Origin: an uncultured Prevotellaceae bacterium
GTDB taxonomy: Bacteria > Bacteroidota > Bacteroidia > Bacteroidales > Bacteroidaceae
NCBI GenBank assembly: GCA_900318775.1
Contig: ONLY01000002.1
Span: forward strand, 1-64,000
Direction of reading: 5' to 3'
DNA length: 64,000 nucleotides
Positions 25,519 through 34,658 of this stretch are shown here, in pieces. The notes under the pieces are model-generated. The model searched no databases. It was not told the origin of the DNA and saw only the letters and a list, made by a program, of their open reading frames with translations. The position numbers and the translations under genes were made by a program. Positions within the stretch are counted from its first letter, which is position 1, and each line of letters opens with the position of its first letter.

Positions 25519-26412
25519 CTATTTTGACTCACCCTTGTTCTTTTTTGCCTGCTCATCTACATATTGTTGCCACGGCTTCTCTAAATCGAGATACCGGTAG
25601 TTCTGTTCTGGAATCTCCGTTGGAATCTCCATATAATTCCCATAGAGGTGACGAAGATAAGCGTCAGGGCGCGCTACGCCCATGAATGTGCAGCCTTCAA
25701 ACTGGACAGGAACAGGTGTCCCGTAGTTTTCTTTGGGCTGTATTCCTTTGTTTGGCTTGTAATCGTGGTCTGCCCAAAGTGGACTCGTTTCACAGTCCCA
25801 TTGTCTGCGTATGTCATCCATTTTCTTATGCACCTCGCATGGCTTGAAAAGTCGCCGTAGTAGAAGTGCGACGCTGCTTCGTAGTCCCTTTCCATGTTTG
25901 TAGGGGTCTGTATGGAGGAAGTAAAGCATCTTCCACCATTTACGATAGCGGAAATAGTGCCAGCTGCGTTTGAGTGATGGCCCCACCATACCGTCCAAGG
26001 GAAAGACATCAACGGGCAGACCGCCTACAAAGTTGTAGGCGCGGTGCATCATGTATGTGGAATTTGCATCTTGAATGCGGGCAAAGTGATAAGGATATCC
26101 TTCTGTCTTTCCTCCGCTCACCATCTCATATCCTTGGGGCAACCATTCATCAGCGTGTGCCACCAATGTGTCGTAGTCTTTGCGTGGCATGCCAATGTCG
26201 GCGTCGTCGTCCCAAGGAATGAAGCCTCCATGGCGTACAGCGCCCAGCATGGTGCCTGCCAGCAGATAATAAGTGAGATGATGCTCGCGGCATACTGTAT
26301 CAATCACTTTCAAGATTTCTAACAAGCGGGCTTGCACTTGCTTGGTCTCGTTGTTGATGCGGTCACCGTGCAATGCCATTGCTTGTTCATGTGGACTGTA
26401 ACTTGTTTCCAT
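25519..26412 (-). CDS. LicD-family phosphotransferase
   Basis: 297 aa. The LicD core is YYLLAGTMLGAVRHGGFIPW then DDDADIGMPRKDYDTL, with FVGGLPVDVFPLDGMVG after it. It is the last gene of the leftward phosphonate operon and overlaps the GT10 gene by 26 bp. With an AEP-making pathway and a CTP-type nucleotidyltransferase upstream, it is the natural candidate to transfer phosphonate from CMP-AEP to the glycan (inference). It is distinct from the LicD at 20178. Confidence 0.92.
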   Translation of the reverse strand: METSYSPHEQAMALHGDRINNETKQVQARLLEILKVIDTVCREHHLTYYLLAGTMLGAVRHGGFIPWDDDADIGMPRKDYDTLVAHADEWLPQGYEMVSGGKTEGYPYHFARIQDANSTYMMHRAYNFVGGLPVDVFPLDGMVGPSLKRSWHYFRYRKWWKMLYFLHTDPYKHGKGLRSSVALLLRRLFKPCEVHKKMDDIRRQWDCETSPLWADHDYKPNKGIQPKENYGTPVPVQFEGCTFMGVARPDAYLRHLYGNYMEIPTEIPEQNYRYLDLEKPWQQYVDEQAKKNKGESK

Positions 26413-27436
26413 TTCTTAGAAAGTGTAGTTGTGTGATGAACTTATAGTAATTGTGACAGAATGTGTAGTTGAGGAAGTTCTCCCATGAGGTCCCTGATTT
26501 GCAAGGGTGGATGGTTACTTGTTGCTTGGGAGCATTCGGATTCAGCTGATCGCATAACCGTGCAACATATTCAAACATGTTATATTCCCCCAACACACGT
26601 TGCTTGCAGTTGCTTAGAACATTTACGGATTGCTCGTATAGTTGGTTCTGTATAGCGTTTTCTATGATTTCAATGGCTTCATCAGGCTTCCGAATGTCTA
26701 TTGGCATATATGCTTCCTTGGGGAAGTAGTCAGAAAGGTTCGTGCAACCGTGATAGAAAGGGAAGGTTTCTGTTAAGTAGCAGTCAGAAATCTTCTCTGT
26801 CCAGTAATACCGTTGCGAAGAATTCTCAATGGCAATATGGTATTTGTAGGGGCGCAGCACATCCCATTTGTCGTCAAAGGGGCGGAACCCTCGTCCAAAT
26901 ACGTCTAGTTGGTCGCCAAAATGTTCTTGTAGCCGTTCTACAAATTTGATGCGGTCCACATGGCCTCGTGTGAAAGCTTTGTTGCTGGTAATGACAGAGA
27001 TGAGTTTCGTCTTCTCTTGTGGATTGGACGGCTGTTTCAATGAATCATAATCTTGGTTATAGATGTATCCTCCCTTGCCATCTGGTTTATAGCCGACAAA
27101 CCAAGGTAGTATAGCTGGCCCATAACGTAGATGATGGTGGCGCATTTGTTCTTGGCAAGTCACAACAAGTCCGAACTGGTCGATGTAACGTTGTGGATAG
27201 ACTAATACAGAACGTGGCTCTGTTGTCAACAATATCGTGTTCTCTGGCGCTACTCTACATGTCTGGTCTTCTCGGACCCCTTTGCCCTGTACTACCCAAA
27301 AGTCTGCTTCCTCCATGCTGTCATCCAGACAGAACTCGTAGCGGCCGTCTTGTGACACCAGCTTGTGCCCTGGCGTTTGTCTGTGCATGATGGTTGCTAA
27401 CCCCTCTCGGTAGGGCATGAATCTTATCTTATACAT
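26387..27436 (-). CDS. family 10 (fucosyltransferase-like) glycosyltransferase
   Basis: 349 aa. The C-terminal half has the GT10 signature: YKYHIAIENSSQRYYWTEKI, SDCYLTETFPFYHGC and YFPKEAYMPIDI, preceded by KLISVITSNKAFTRGH. The N-terminal half is variable, as usual in the family. GT10 enzymes transfer L-fucose, but members in bacterial clusters can use other sugars. It sits between the kinase and LicD genes in the phosphonate operon. Confidence 0.88.
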   Translation of the reverse strand: MYKIRFMPYREGLATIMHRQTPGHKLVSQDGRYEFCLDDSMEEADFWVVQGKGVREDQTCRVAPENTILLTTEPRSVLVYPQRYIDQFGLVVTCQEQMRHHHLRYGPAILPWFVGYKPDGKGGYIYNQDYDSLKQPSNPQEKTKLISVITSNKAFTRGHVDRIKFVERLQEHFGDQLDVFGRGFRPFDDKWDVLRPYKYHIAIENSSQRYYWTEKISDCYLTETFPFYHGCTNLSDYFPKEAYMPIDIRKPDEAIEIIENAIQNQLYEQSVNVLSNCKQRVLGEYNMFEYVARLCDQLNPNAPKQQVTIHPCKSGTSWENFLNYTFCHNYYKFITQLHFLRNGNKLQST

Positions 27437-27447
27437 GGCGTTTGGTC

Positions 27448-28200
27448 TTACTGCTTTTTTCTGAACATGTGGGTAATTCTTTTCCTTCGAACCCAGCGTC
27501 GGTCATGTTGTCTTTTCACTTCGCAAGCTTCTTCTATTTCCTTCTCGCTCCACCCTCTGTCTGCGGCATACACTTGCAAAATGAAACGGTAAACGGGAGT
27601 TAACCACCAAAAGAGTGTCAAATTCTCCATACACTCGGCCTTGGGCACAGCCCCGTCAAAGAATTGCATGCGATTGATATCAATCAGCTGAAATTCATAC
27701 TTCCCATTTTGGTGCTGATACAGCACATTGGTGGGGTTAAGGTCGCGATGGAGAATCCCCGCCTCATGCAATGATGCCACAAAATGGGCATAGGCCACAG
27801 CTAAGTTCTCATCGTAAGGCGATTGCTCTATCAGTCGGGGCTTGATAGGCTCCCAGTTTGTGTAAGCACAGATGAAATAAACTTGTTGTATTAGCCCAGC
27901 ACGTCTTTCTTCTATGTATGCTACTTCATGTGGCGTATTTACATGATGTTCTCGTAAAGCGGTAGCATTTTCATAAGCACGACGTGCCTTGCTGGGGCGG
28001 AAAAATGTATAGACAAGCATCTTAAAGAGGTCGTGCCGCTTATACCGTTTAACGACCAATTTTTCCCCTCTGACCTCAAACAACCGAATTTGATTACGGC
28101 CATTATAGAGCAGAGTCCCTTGTTGAGTCGTAAACAACTGGGGGATTTGATCCACCCACGAGTCTAAATGGAGGTATGCAGGACTAACAACTTTCTTCAT
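27448..28200 (-). CDS. WaaP/Kdo-kinase-like lipopolysaccharide kinase
   Basis: 250 aa. Protein-kinase-like fold of the LPS kinase group: EKLVVKRYKRHDLFK (ATP-site Lys), GILHRDLNPTNVLY (catalytic HRDxxxxN) and FQLIDINRMQF (DxN metal site). Such enzymes phosphorylate Kdo or heptose of the lipid A-proximal core. Its presence is the main hint that this cluster builds lipooligosaccharide rather than a separate capsule. Confidence 0.9.
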   Translation of the reverse strand: MKKVVSPAYLHLDSWVDQIPQLFTTQQGTLLYNGRNQIRLFEVRGEKLVVKRYKRHDLFKMLVYTFFRPSKARRAYENATALREHHVNTPHEVAYIEERRAGLIQQVYFICAYTNWEPIKPRLIEQSPYDENLAVAYAHFVASLHEAGILHRDLNPTNVLYQHQNGKYEFQLIDINRMQFFDGAVPKAECMENLTLFWWLTPVYRFILQVYAADRGWSEKEIEEACEVKRQHDRRWVRRKRITHMFRKKQ

Positions 28201-28243
28201 CTGTAGCGTTCCTTCTGTTTGGAGATGATAGGATATGAACGCT

Positions 28244-29368
28244 TTACTGTGCTTTGATTCCGTAATAATCCAATGCTTCCTTTAAGACGACAAAGAAATC
28301 CTCAATGTCTTTGGGGGTAATGGTGCCCAAGGCGCATAGGCGGAAAGTATTGGTGGTAGATATTTTACCTGGATAGATGGTAAAGCCGCGTTCGTAGCAG
28401 TAGTCATGAACTTTCTCGAAGTTCCAGTTGGGATCCTCTGGGTACTTGACGGATACCACAAGACCAGATTCAATCTTAGGGTCAATGACGGTCTGTAAAC
28501 CCAAGTCTGCGACCCCCTTGCGGATCGCTTCATATACAGCATGGTGTCGGGCAAACTTTGCCTCTTCTCCCACTTCGAAGTATTCTTTTAATGCTTGAAT
28601 TGTGGCATAGATGGTTTGTACAGGTGGAGTGAAGTGCATTTCACCAGTCTTTTCGAAGTACTCATATTGCAGATACAAGTTGCAATAGTAAGAACGAGTG
28701 GGGTAATTCTTTGAAGCCTTGATGATATCGGTCTTGCCAATGATAAAACTCAAGCCAGACATAGCCATCAGTCCTTTTTGAGCCGAAGCCATGCAGAAGT
28801 CTACATTATCCTTCACCACATCCAGGGGTATCATACCTAATGTGGACGTGGTGTCGCTGATGAAGATAGCGCCGTATTGATGTGCTAAAGCACCAATTTC
28901 CCGGATAGGGTTGAGTACTCCTGTGCCTGTCTCATGGTGGCAGCAATAGACAACCGCTACATCAGGATTTTCTTGTAAGGTACGCTCCACATCTGTTAGA
29001 TTAGGTTGCTCAAATACGCTTGACTTCAGATCAATGTATGGAATGTGATACATTTGGCACACCTCAACAGCTCGGGAGTTATAAGCTCCGTTGTTCACGA
29101 CCAAAATCTTTTTGCCTTCAGGTACAAGTGAGTTGATACAAATATCAATGTTGATAGTGCCTGAGCCGCAGAACAAGACTGAGGTGTATTCGTCCTCTGG
29201 GGCATGTGCCACTTTAAGGAGGTCTGAACGCAACCCCTTCATCAGTCCTGCAAACTCTTTTTCACGTGGGCAGATATCTGGCACCACCTGTGCATATTTA
29301 ACGGTATCAGTCGTTGTTGCAGGACCTGGGTTCAGCAACACGTTTCTCTTTATCTGTTCCATATACAT
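28244..29368 (-). CDS. phnW: 2-aminoethylphosphonate--pyruvate transaminase
   Basis: 374 aa, or two fewer if MEQIKRNVLLNPGPAT (ATG 29362) is the start. Class V aminotransferase features: LLNPGPATTTDTVKYAQ, LFCGSGTINIDICINS, HHETGTGVLNPIREIG, ISDTTSTLGMIPLDV and the PLP lysine in CMASAQKGLMAMSG. In the operon with PEP mutase and phosphonopyruvate decarboxylase, its job is to aminate phosphonoacetaldehyde to 2-aminoethylphosphonate (biosynthetic direction). The assignment rests on context as well as family. Confidence 0.88.
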   Translation of the reverse strand: MYMEQIKRNVLLNPGPATTTDTVKYAQVVPDICPREKEFAGLMKGLRSDLLKVAHAPEDEYTSVLFCGSGTINIDICINSLVPEGKKILVVNNGAYNSRAVEVCQMYHIPYIDLKSSVFEQPNLTDVERTLQENPDVAVVYCCHHETGTGVLNPIREIGALAHQYGAIFISDTTSTLGMIPLDVVKDNVDFCMASAQKGLMAMSGLSFIIGKTDIIKASKNYPTRSYYCNLYLQYEYFEKTGEMHFTPPVQTIYATIQALKEYFEVGEEAKFARHHAVYEAIRKGVADLGLQTVIDPKIESGLVVSVKYPEDPNWNFEKVHDYCYERGFTIYPGKISTTNTFRLCALGTITPKDIEDFFVVLKEALDYYGIKAQ

Positions 29369-29383
29369 TATTATATATATATA

Positions 29384-30103
29384 TTATAAATAGGGAAGGA
29401 TATGCTCCTCCGCATAGTTCAGGTCGTCCACATCGTCAATCTCATACCACTTTAGGCCTTCGACTCTGAGTACATATACCTTCATGATTTCTTGTGACAT
29501 GGTGAGCAATTCGTATTCATACCCCAGCTTCGGCTTTTCTGCTACCTTTTGGGCATAATCCTCACACATTGCTTTGTAAAATTTGTTAGATAGCTTGTGG
29601 ATACCTACCAGCTCGCCTTTAGCATCCAACTCTGTCTTCACGGTAGAACATCTTGTCAAACGGTTCCCATCGCCATATTCCACGTAATATTGGTCTTGGA
29701 ACTTAGTCACGGGAGTGATGAGCATGATGTCAGGCTCTGGACATTCCAGTAACGAGGTAATGGCTTTCTTCTCAAATATGAGGTCACTTTCCAGCAAGAG
29801 AAAATCATTGTCACCTATCGCCTCTCGGCAATTCCATAAGGTGTACATGCTGTTTGTTTCTGCATATCGGGGAGAGAAGACGCATTCAATCTGCGGGTAC
29901 ACAGCCTTCAAAGCTTCATACTTTTCTTTCAAATATCCAGTGCCAATAATGATGCGCTCAATGCCACAGGCAATGAGTGTTTGTATGCTGCGCTCCACCA
30001 TCGACATATTGCCACACTCGACAAAGCCTTTAGGAACGGTTTCAGTCATTTTGCCGAATCGCGTGCCAAGGCCTGCTGCCATGATTACCGCTGTCTTTAC
30101 CAT
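29384..30103 (-). CDS. nucleotidyltransferase, probable CTP:2-aminoethylphosphonate cytidylyltransferase
   Basis: 239 aa. The sugar-phosphate nucleotidyltransferase signature is VIMAAGLGTRFGKMTETVPK (residues ~6-25). Also seen are NSMYTLWNCREAI, FLLLESDLIFEK (metal Asp) and WYEIDDVDDLNYAEE, all typical of LicC/PntC-like enzymes. Those charge phosphocholine or AEP with CMP for LicD-type transferases. Between the AEP transaminase and the decarboxylase gene, AEP is the more likely substrate here. Confidence 0.85.
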   Translation of the reverse strand: MVKTAVIMAAGLGTRFGKMTETVPKGFVECGNMSMVERSIQTLIACGIERIIIGTGYLKEKYEALKAVYPQIECVFSPRYAETNSMYTLWNCREAIGDNDFLLLESDLIFEKKAITSLLECPEPDIMLITPVTKFQDQYYVEYGDGNRLTRCSTVKTELDAKGELVGIHKLSNKFYKAMCEDYAQKVAEKPKLGYEYELLTMSQEIMKVYVLRVEGLKWYEIDDVDDLNYAEEHILPYL

Positions 30104-30112
30104 CTCGTCAAT

Positions 30113-31234
30113 TTACTTTTTCAGGAAATTCATCAATGCCTCTTTGTTCTGGACAGGAGTGGTTGTTGGTCTGCCCAAATCCTTTCGGTTCCCTTTCTTC
30201 ACTTTCACTTCTATGAATACAGGGGCCTCACCTAGTTGGGTGAGCTGCTGCTGAAGTTCTTCTGGAGTAGAGACACTATATACAGACTTGTAGCCAACAG
30301 CCTTAGCAATGGCAGGAAGGTCAATTTTTAGGCCTACAGTTGGCTGTCCACCGACGGAATCGTGCGCCCCATTGTTGAAGACCACGTGAACATAGTTTTT
30401 AGGCGATTTGCTGGCAACAATGGCCATGCTGCCCATGTGCATGATGCTGGCGCCGTCACCGTCAAAGCACCAGACCTTTCTGTCTTGCTTTTCAAGGGCA
30501 ATACCTAAAGCAATTTGCGATGCATGTCCCATCGAACCAACTGTGAGGAAATCACGTTCATGCCCTTGATTCATGGCCGTGCGGTACTCGAATAGTTCGC
30601 GGCTGATCATGCCCGTGGTGCTGACGATAGCATCCTTCTTGCCGAGAGCAGCAGCAACCGTCTGAATTGCTTCTTCGCGGCTCATTGTGAAGTCATTCTT
30701 TTCTACATTCTGAAGCGTGTAGGCGTCGAACGTGTCTTTCTCAATCACCAAAGCATAACACTGCTTCGTGGCTTGCATGTATGCAACCGCCTTCTGAATC
30801 TGCGCCTCTGCCTTGTCTTCTTCTTTGGAAAGAACGGTATAGTCGATACCCATCACGTTGAGCAAGCCAGTAGTCACTTTGCCTTGTTTCACATGTTGAG
30901 GCTCGTCATGCACACCAGGCTTTCCACGCCATCCAATTACCAAAAGAACAGGGATATTGTACACATCAGGGTCAGTTAGTGAGGCAAGTGGGTTGATGAT
31001 GTTCCCTTGACCAGAGTTCTGCATGTAAACTACAGGAATTTGGCCTGTTGCTAGATAATGTCCTGCTGCCAATCCCATCGCGCCCCCTTCATTGGCCGCA
31101 ATGATGTTGTGCGCAGCATCAGCGTGGTCTGTGATGTATGCACAGAGATTCTTCAACAAAGAATCAGGTACGCCAGCATAAAAGTCGATGCCATAGCTGG
31201 CCAATGTATGGTAAAAGAAATCGGGTCTTATCAT
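30113..31234 (-). CDS. aepY: phosphonopyruvate decarboxylase
   Basis: 373 aa. ThDP-dependent decarboxylase: DFYAGVPDSLLKNLCAYI, NIIAANEGGAMGLAAGHYLA (ThDP Glu) and MQNSGQGNIINPLASL. The ThDP/Mg motif WCFDGDGASIMHMG is followed by VFNNGAHDSVGGQPT. The enzyme converts phosphonopyruvate to phosphonoacetaldehyde, the step that pulls the PEP mutase reaction forward. It lies 5 bp after the PEP mutase stop. Confidence 0.93.
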   Translation of the reverse strand: MIRPDFFYHTLASYGIDFYAGVPDSLLKNLCAYITDHADAAHNIIAANEGGAMGLAAGHYLATGQIPVVYMQNSGQGNIINPLASLTDPDVYNIPVLLVIGWRGKPGVHDEPQHVKQGKVTTGLLNVMGIDYTVLSKEEDKAEAQIQKAVAYMQATKQCYALVIEKDTFDAYTLQNVEKNDFTMSREEAIQTVAAALGKKDAIVSTTGMISRELFEYRTAMNQGHERDFLTVGSMGHASQIALGIALEKQDRKVWCFDGDGASIMHMGSMAIVASKSPKNYVHVVFNNGAHDSVGGQPTVGLKIDLPAIAKAVGYKSVYSVSTPEELQQQLTQLGEAPVFIEVKVKKGNRKDLGRPTTTPVQNKEALMNFLKK

Positions 31235-31239
31235 ATCAG

Positions 31240-32550
31240 TTAGCTCTTCTTTGTTCCTGGAATCAGGTTCAGAATTTGTTTGATAGGCATGCAGTATTCA
31301 TCGGATGCCTCTAGGCTGCGAGACGTCTCGAGGATGCGTTCAGCGCACTTCACCATTGCTGGATAAGCACTGCGCAGCATATGGTTGGCGTAGATGACCA
31401 CATTGATGCCCCATTCGGCCAGTTCCTCCTCAGTAAATTGGTTATAGGTTGTAGGTACGGCTACAATTGGTGTGTGGTTGTCTTTTTCACGGAAACGTTG
31501 GCAAAACTCTTTGATGTCTTGTCCGTCTTTATTCTTGGAGTGAATCATCACACCGTCAGCGCCTGCTGCCACATAAGCATGACAACGTTCCAGTGCATCA
31601 TCCACCGACTTCCCGGCAATTAAGCTTTCGCATCGTGAGATAATCATGAAGTCGCGGGTGATTTGTGCATCTTTACCAGCTTTAATCTTGTTGCAGAAGC
31701 CCTCAATAGTGTCCTGCGTCTGTACGGCATCTGTGCCGAACAGCGAATTCTGCTTCAGTCCGACTTTATCCTCAATAATGACAGCCGAAATGCCCAAGCG
31801 CTCAAGCGTGCGTACCGTAAACACAAAATGTTCGACTTTCCCTCCTGTATCACCATCATAGATGACAGGCTTGGTAGTAACCTCCAGCGTGTCGTTCAGG
31901 TCGTGCAGGCGAGTGGTCAAGTCTACAGCTTCAATATCCGGTTTGCCTTTCGAGGTGGAGTCGGTCAGCGACGAAGCCCACATGCCATCAAACTCACGGT
32001 GCTGACCGTTGATGTCCACAGCGGTATGCTCGGCAATCAGTCCTGTCAAGCCATTATGCGATTCGAGGATGCGAACCACTGGCTTGGCTGAGATTAATCG
32101 GCGTAGAGAGGACAGACGGGCTTGAGGGGTCACGCCGAGAGAATCGATGGCCTCCTTCAATCCTGTCGCTGAAATGCCTTTGGTGTATGGGATTTCAATC
32201 ACCTCACCTCCTTGTGCCTTCATTACCTTGAAGACCTCTTCGCGGATATATTTGTCAGGCCCGTATTGCCAGTCGTCACCATGGATGATGTAATCAGGCT
32301 TATAGCGCTTCAGGTTCTCCACATAGCTCCATTCCTCCTGAGGAACAATGGTCTTCACGCCCACAATCTTCTCAATCACCGCCTTGCGCTGCTCGTAAGT
32401 GAGATACGGTAAACGCTTGTGGGTAGCAATAGCCTTGTCTGTGAATAAGCCGATCATCAAGTCGCCGTATTTAGCGCCTTCCGTGATGATGTTAATCAAG
32501 CCTGGGTGCATGATGTCACCAATCATGCCCAAATAAACTGTTTTAGCCAT
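31240..32550 (-). CDS. aepX: phosphoenolpyruvate mutase with N-terminal cytidylyltransferase-like domain
   Basis: 436 aa. The C-terminal ~300 residues are a PEP mutase of the isocitrate lyase superfamily, with VIYDGDTGGKVEHFVF and the diagnostic EDKVGLKQNSLFG loop. It isomerises PEP to phosphonopyruvate, creating the C-P bond. The N-terminal ~135 residues resemble a cytidylyltransferase (YLGMIGDIMHPGLINIITEG, IIHGDDWQYG, GISATGLKEAI). The HxGH motif reads HPGL, so the second catalytic His is missing and the domain may be inactive. This domain fusion is known among PEP mutases. Confidence 0.93.
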   Translation of the reverse strand: MAKTVYLGMIGDIMHPGLINIITEGAKYGDLMIGLFTDKAIATHKRLPYLTYEQRKAVIEKIVGVKTIVPQEEWSYVENLKRYKPDYIIHGDDWQYGPDKYIREEVFKVMKAQGGEVIEIPYTKGISATGLKEAIDSLGVTPQARLSSLRRLISAKPVVRILESHNGLTGLIAEHTAVDINGQHREFDGMWASSLTDSTSKGKPDIEAVDLTTRLHDLNDTLEVTTKPVIYDGDTGGKVEHFVFTVRTLERLGISAVIIEDKVGLKQNSLFGTDAVQTQDTIEGFCNKIKAGKDAQITRDFMIISRCESLIAGKSVDDALERCHAYVAAGADGVMIHSKNKDGQDIKEFCQRFREKDNHTPIVAVPTTYNQFTEEELAEWGINVVIYANHMLRSAYPAMVKCAERILETSRSLEASDEYCMPIKQILNLIPGTKKS

Positions 32551-32597
32551 TATGCAGTTCGTGTAATAAATATCAAATGTTAACTAACTATCAGTTC

Positions 32598-33701
32598 TCA
32601 TATCTTCACGGCCTCGTATACCGTCATCAGCTGTTGTGCAAGTTTCTTTGGCGCAAATGTTTCCATCATGTACGCTCTTCCTTGTTCGATGATTTGCTGT
32701 CGGAGGGCAGAGTCCGTAAGGAGTTTTGTCATGTTGTTGAGAAGGTCTTCTGTGCTATTAGGGTCGGCCTGCATCACATAGGCATTGCCTTTGCCTGGCA
32801 AGCGATTCGCATGGCTCGTCACCACAGGGCATCCACACAACAAAGCTTCCACCATTGGCTCGTAACCACCGCTATAAAACGAAGGGCACACCAGCATCTG
32901 CGCATTCGTGTAGAGACGTTTCAATTCCTCGTTGCTCACTAGCTCTTTCCATTCCACCCATCGTTCCAATCCCTGTTCTACCAGATATTGTTGTACTTTC
33001 CGTTTATAGCTTCCACCGCATCCCACCACAACAAGTGGTACCCTGATGTCTTTAGGCATTTGCTCCCAGGCCTTGACAATGCCCAAGAGGTTCTTGCGCG
33101 GATTGATGCTTCCGACATAGAGCATATAAGGTGAAATGGCTGCTTGCCGTTCAGAAGGCTGGTAATAGATGGGGTTCACCGGTTGATACACCACTTCAAC
33201 CTTGCGCTCGGGCACATTATAGAATTCCAGCACATCCTTCTTGGTGCATTCACTGATGCACACGATGCGGTCTGCGTGGTTGCAGGCATATTGCCATTTC
33301 ATATTGTAGATCTTCCTGTCGTGCCAATGGTACATGTCAGGAAATGTCTTGAAAGCCACGTCGTGGATGGTCACCACTGATGCAATCCCTGAATGGAACA
33401 GCCCTACAGGCATCTCGTTGCTCAGCCCGTGGAAAACCTCAATTCCATCCTGCTTCATCTTCTCCACGAGTCCGTACGTCCTCCACGCACTTCCTCTCAC
33501 CAGCCCTGTTGGTGTTACTGTTTTGCATCCTGCCTTGGTTAAGTAGGGCAGTGTCACTTCGTTCAGTTTCACCTTGGGTGTGTAGAGCCAGTATTCATGG
33601 TCTGGATACGTATCAGTCAGGATGTCAATAGTCGTCCTGCTGTGGCTCCCCAGCCCAGTGAAGTTGTTGTACAGACGCTTAGCGTCGAACCCGAGTTTCA
33701 T
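32598..33701 (-). CDS. family 4 glycosyltransferase
   Basis: 367 aa. GT-B fold: KLGFDAKRLYNNFTGLGSHS at the N-terminus, VVTIHDVAF, RIVCISECTKKDVLEFYNVP, YMLYVGSINPRKNLLGIVKA, PLVVVGCGGSYKRKV and SFYSGGYEPMVEALLCGCPV (donor-binding E-x7-E region). The sugar is unknown. It is the second gene of the leftward operon, 47 bp before the PEP mutase. Confidence 0.9.
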   Translation of the reverse strand: MKLGFDAKRLYNNFTGLGSHSRTTIDILTDTYPDHEYWLYTPKVKLNEVTLPYLTKAGCKTVTPTGLVRGSAWRTYGLVEKMKQDGIEVFHGLSNEMPVGLFHSGIASVVTIHDVAFKTFPDMYHWHDRKIYNMKWQYACNHADRIVCISECTKKDVLEFYNVPERKVEVVYQPVNPIYYQPSERQAAISPYMLYVGSINPRKNLLGIVKAWEQMPKDIRVPLVVVGCGGSYKRKVQQYLVEQGLERWVEWKELVSNEELKRLYTNAQMLVCPSFYSGGYEPMVEALLCGCPVVTSHANRLPGKGNAYVMQADPNSTEDLLNNMTKLLTDSALRQQIIEQGRAYMMETFAPKKLAQQLMTVYEAVKI

Positions 33702-33776
33702 TTGGCTTTGCCTTAGTTCTCTTTTTGTAGCTTACAAGGCAGAGTTTGTTGCTCCGTTCTGTCCTTGTTGTGTTTG

Positions 33777-34379
33777 TTATTTTTTATACAACACAGGATT
33801 CGTGTCAGGGTCGTTGTACATCTTCATCTGCTTGTACACCTTCATGTACTTCTTGCCAGCCTCAATATCTTCAATCAGCTGGTCAATGGCAGTAGAGAGG
33901 TCCTTGCGCTGTTCCAGAAGCACCTCCAGCTTTTTCTGGCAGGTTGCCTTGTGGGCGTCGGTAGCGTCAGTACGTTCCACCTGCTCCTTCATGTGATATA
34001 TCTTTAAGGCGAGGATGGACAGACGGTCCACAGCCCATGCAGGGCTTTCGGTGTTGATGGTAGCGTCAGCCTTTACCTTCACATCCTTATATTTAGTCCA
34101 GAACCATGAATCAATGGTTTCCACCAAGTCTGTACGGTCTTGATTGCTTTTGTCGATGCGGCGTTTCAGTACCAGCGCTTCAGCGGGGTCAATTTGTGGG
34201 TCGCGAATTACGTCTTCGAAATGCCACTGCACCGTGTCAATCCAGTTCTTCGTATAGAGATCATGCTCAATCGTTCCTGCCTCATAGGGATTAGCCATAG
34301 GCTGGTCTATATTGTCATGCACGTGATAGTCCTTGATTGCCTGCTCAAAAATGGGGAAGGCGCGTTCTGTGAAAAGCAT
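33777..34379 (-). CDS. DUF4254 protein
   Basis: 200 aa. It matches the Bacteroidetes family DUF4254: NPYEAGTIEHDLYTKNWIDT, VIRDPQIDPAEALVLKRRID and DRLSILALKIYHMKEQ. It is an all-helical protein with no signal peptide. Members are regularly found beside LPS glycosyltransferase genes, but the function is not established. It is the first gene of the leftward operon; a TACTTTTG box (34412-34419, minus strand) is a likely -7 element. Confidence 0.88.
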   Translation of the reverse strand: MLFTERAFPIFEQAIKDYHVHDNIDQPMANPYEAGTIEHDLYTKNWIDTVQWHFEDVIRDPQIDPAEALVLKRRIDKSNQDRTDLVETIDSWFWTKYKDVKVKADATINTESPAWAVDRLSILALKIYHMKEQVERTDATDAHKATCQKKLEVLLEQRKDLSTAIDQLIEDIEAGKKYMKVYKQMKMYNDPDTNPVLYKK

Positions 34380-34411
34380 AGAATATTTATTTAATATGTT
34401 AAAATTCGCTA

Positions 34412-34419
34412 CAAAAGTA
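34412..34419 (-). promoter_or_regulatory. -7 box of the DUF4254/phosphonate operon
   Basis: TACTTTTG on the minus strand, 33 bp upstream of the DUF4254 ATG. No good TTTG was found at the usual distance, so this is a partial match. Confidence 0.55.
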
Positions 34420-34461
34420 AAGTTTTTTCTTCAAATAAACAACTTAATAAACCAAAACCAC

Positions 34462-34646
34462 TATCTTTGTGGCCAGAATTGACAATAAGAATGTACAATT
34501 TATAATTTGTGATAGATTTGTGCCGCGTGTGTCACACGTTAGTCTGTCGACAAAAGAGTACATACGAGATAGCCCCAACCTTCCCCAAGCGCACTGCAGG
34601 TTGATTCCGAAGTCGGTGCCCAAGTTGGAAGCGTAGGGGCTTTTTT
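34462..34646 (+). ncRNA. candidate small RNA with own promoter and terminator
   Basis: A TATCTTTG box (34462-34469) points right, where no gene exists until the convergent DUF4421 gene. The transcript would run ~170 nt and end in a structured element. AGCCCC (34571-34576) pairs with GGGGCT (34636-34641), CCAAC or TTCC with GTTGG or GGAA inside it, GCAC (34591-34594) with GTGC (34616-34619), and a small GATT-CCGA-AGTC hairpin is innermost. Six T follow. No protein frame of note fits. It could also be only a terminator-like element. Confidence 0.5.
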
Positions 34647-34658
34647 ATGCCCTTTTTG

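Noticed and set aside
34571-34646. tracrRNA-like tail (GAAGTCGGTGC)
   Set aside because: Short chance resemblance to a Cas9 tracrRNA end; no cas genes and no repeat to pair with.
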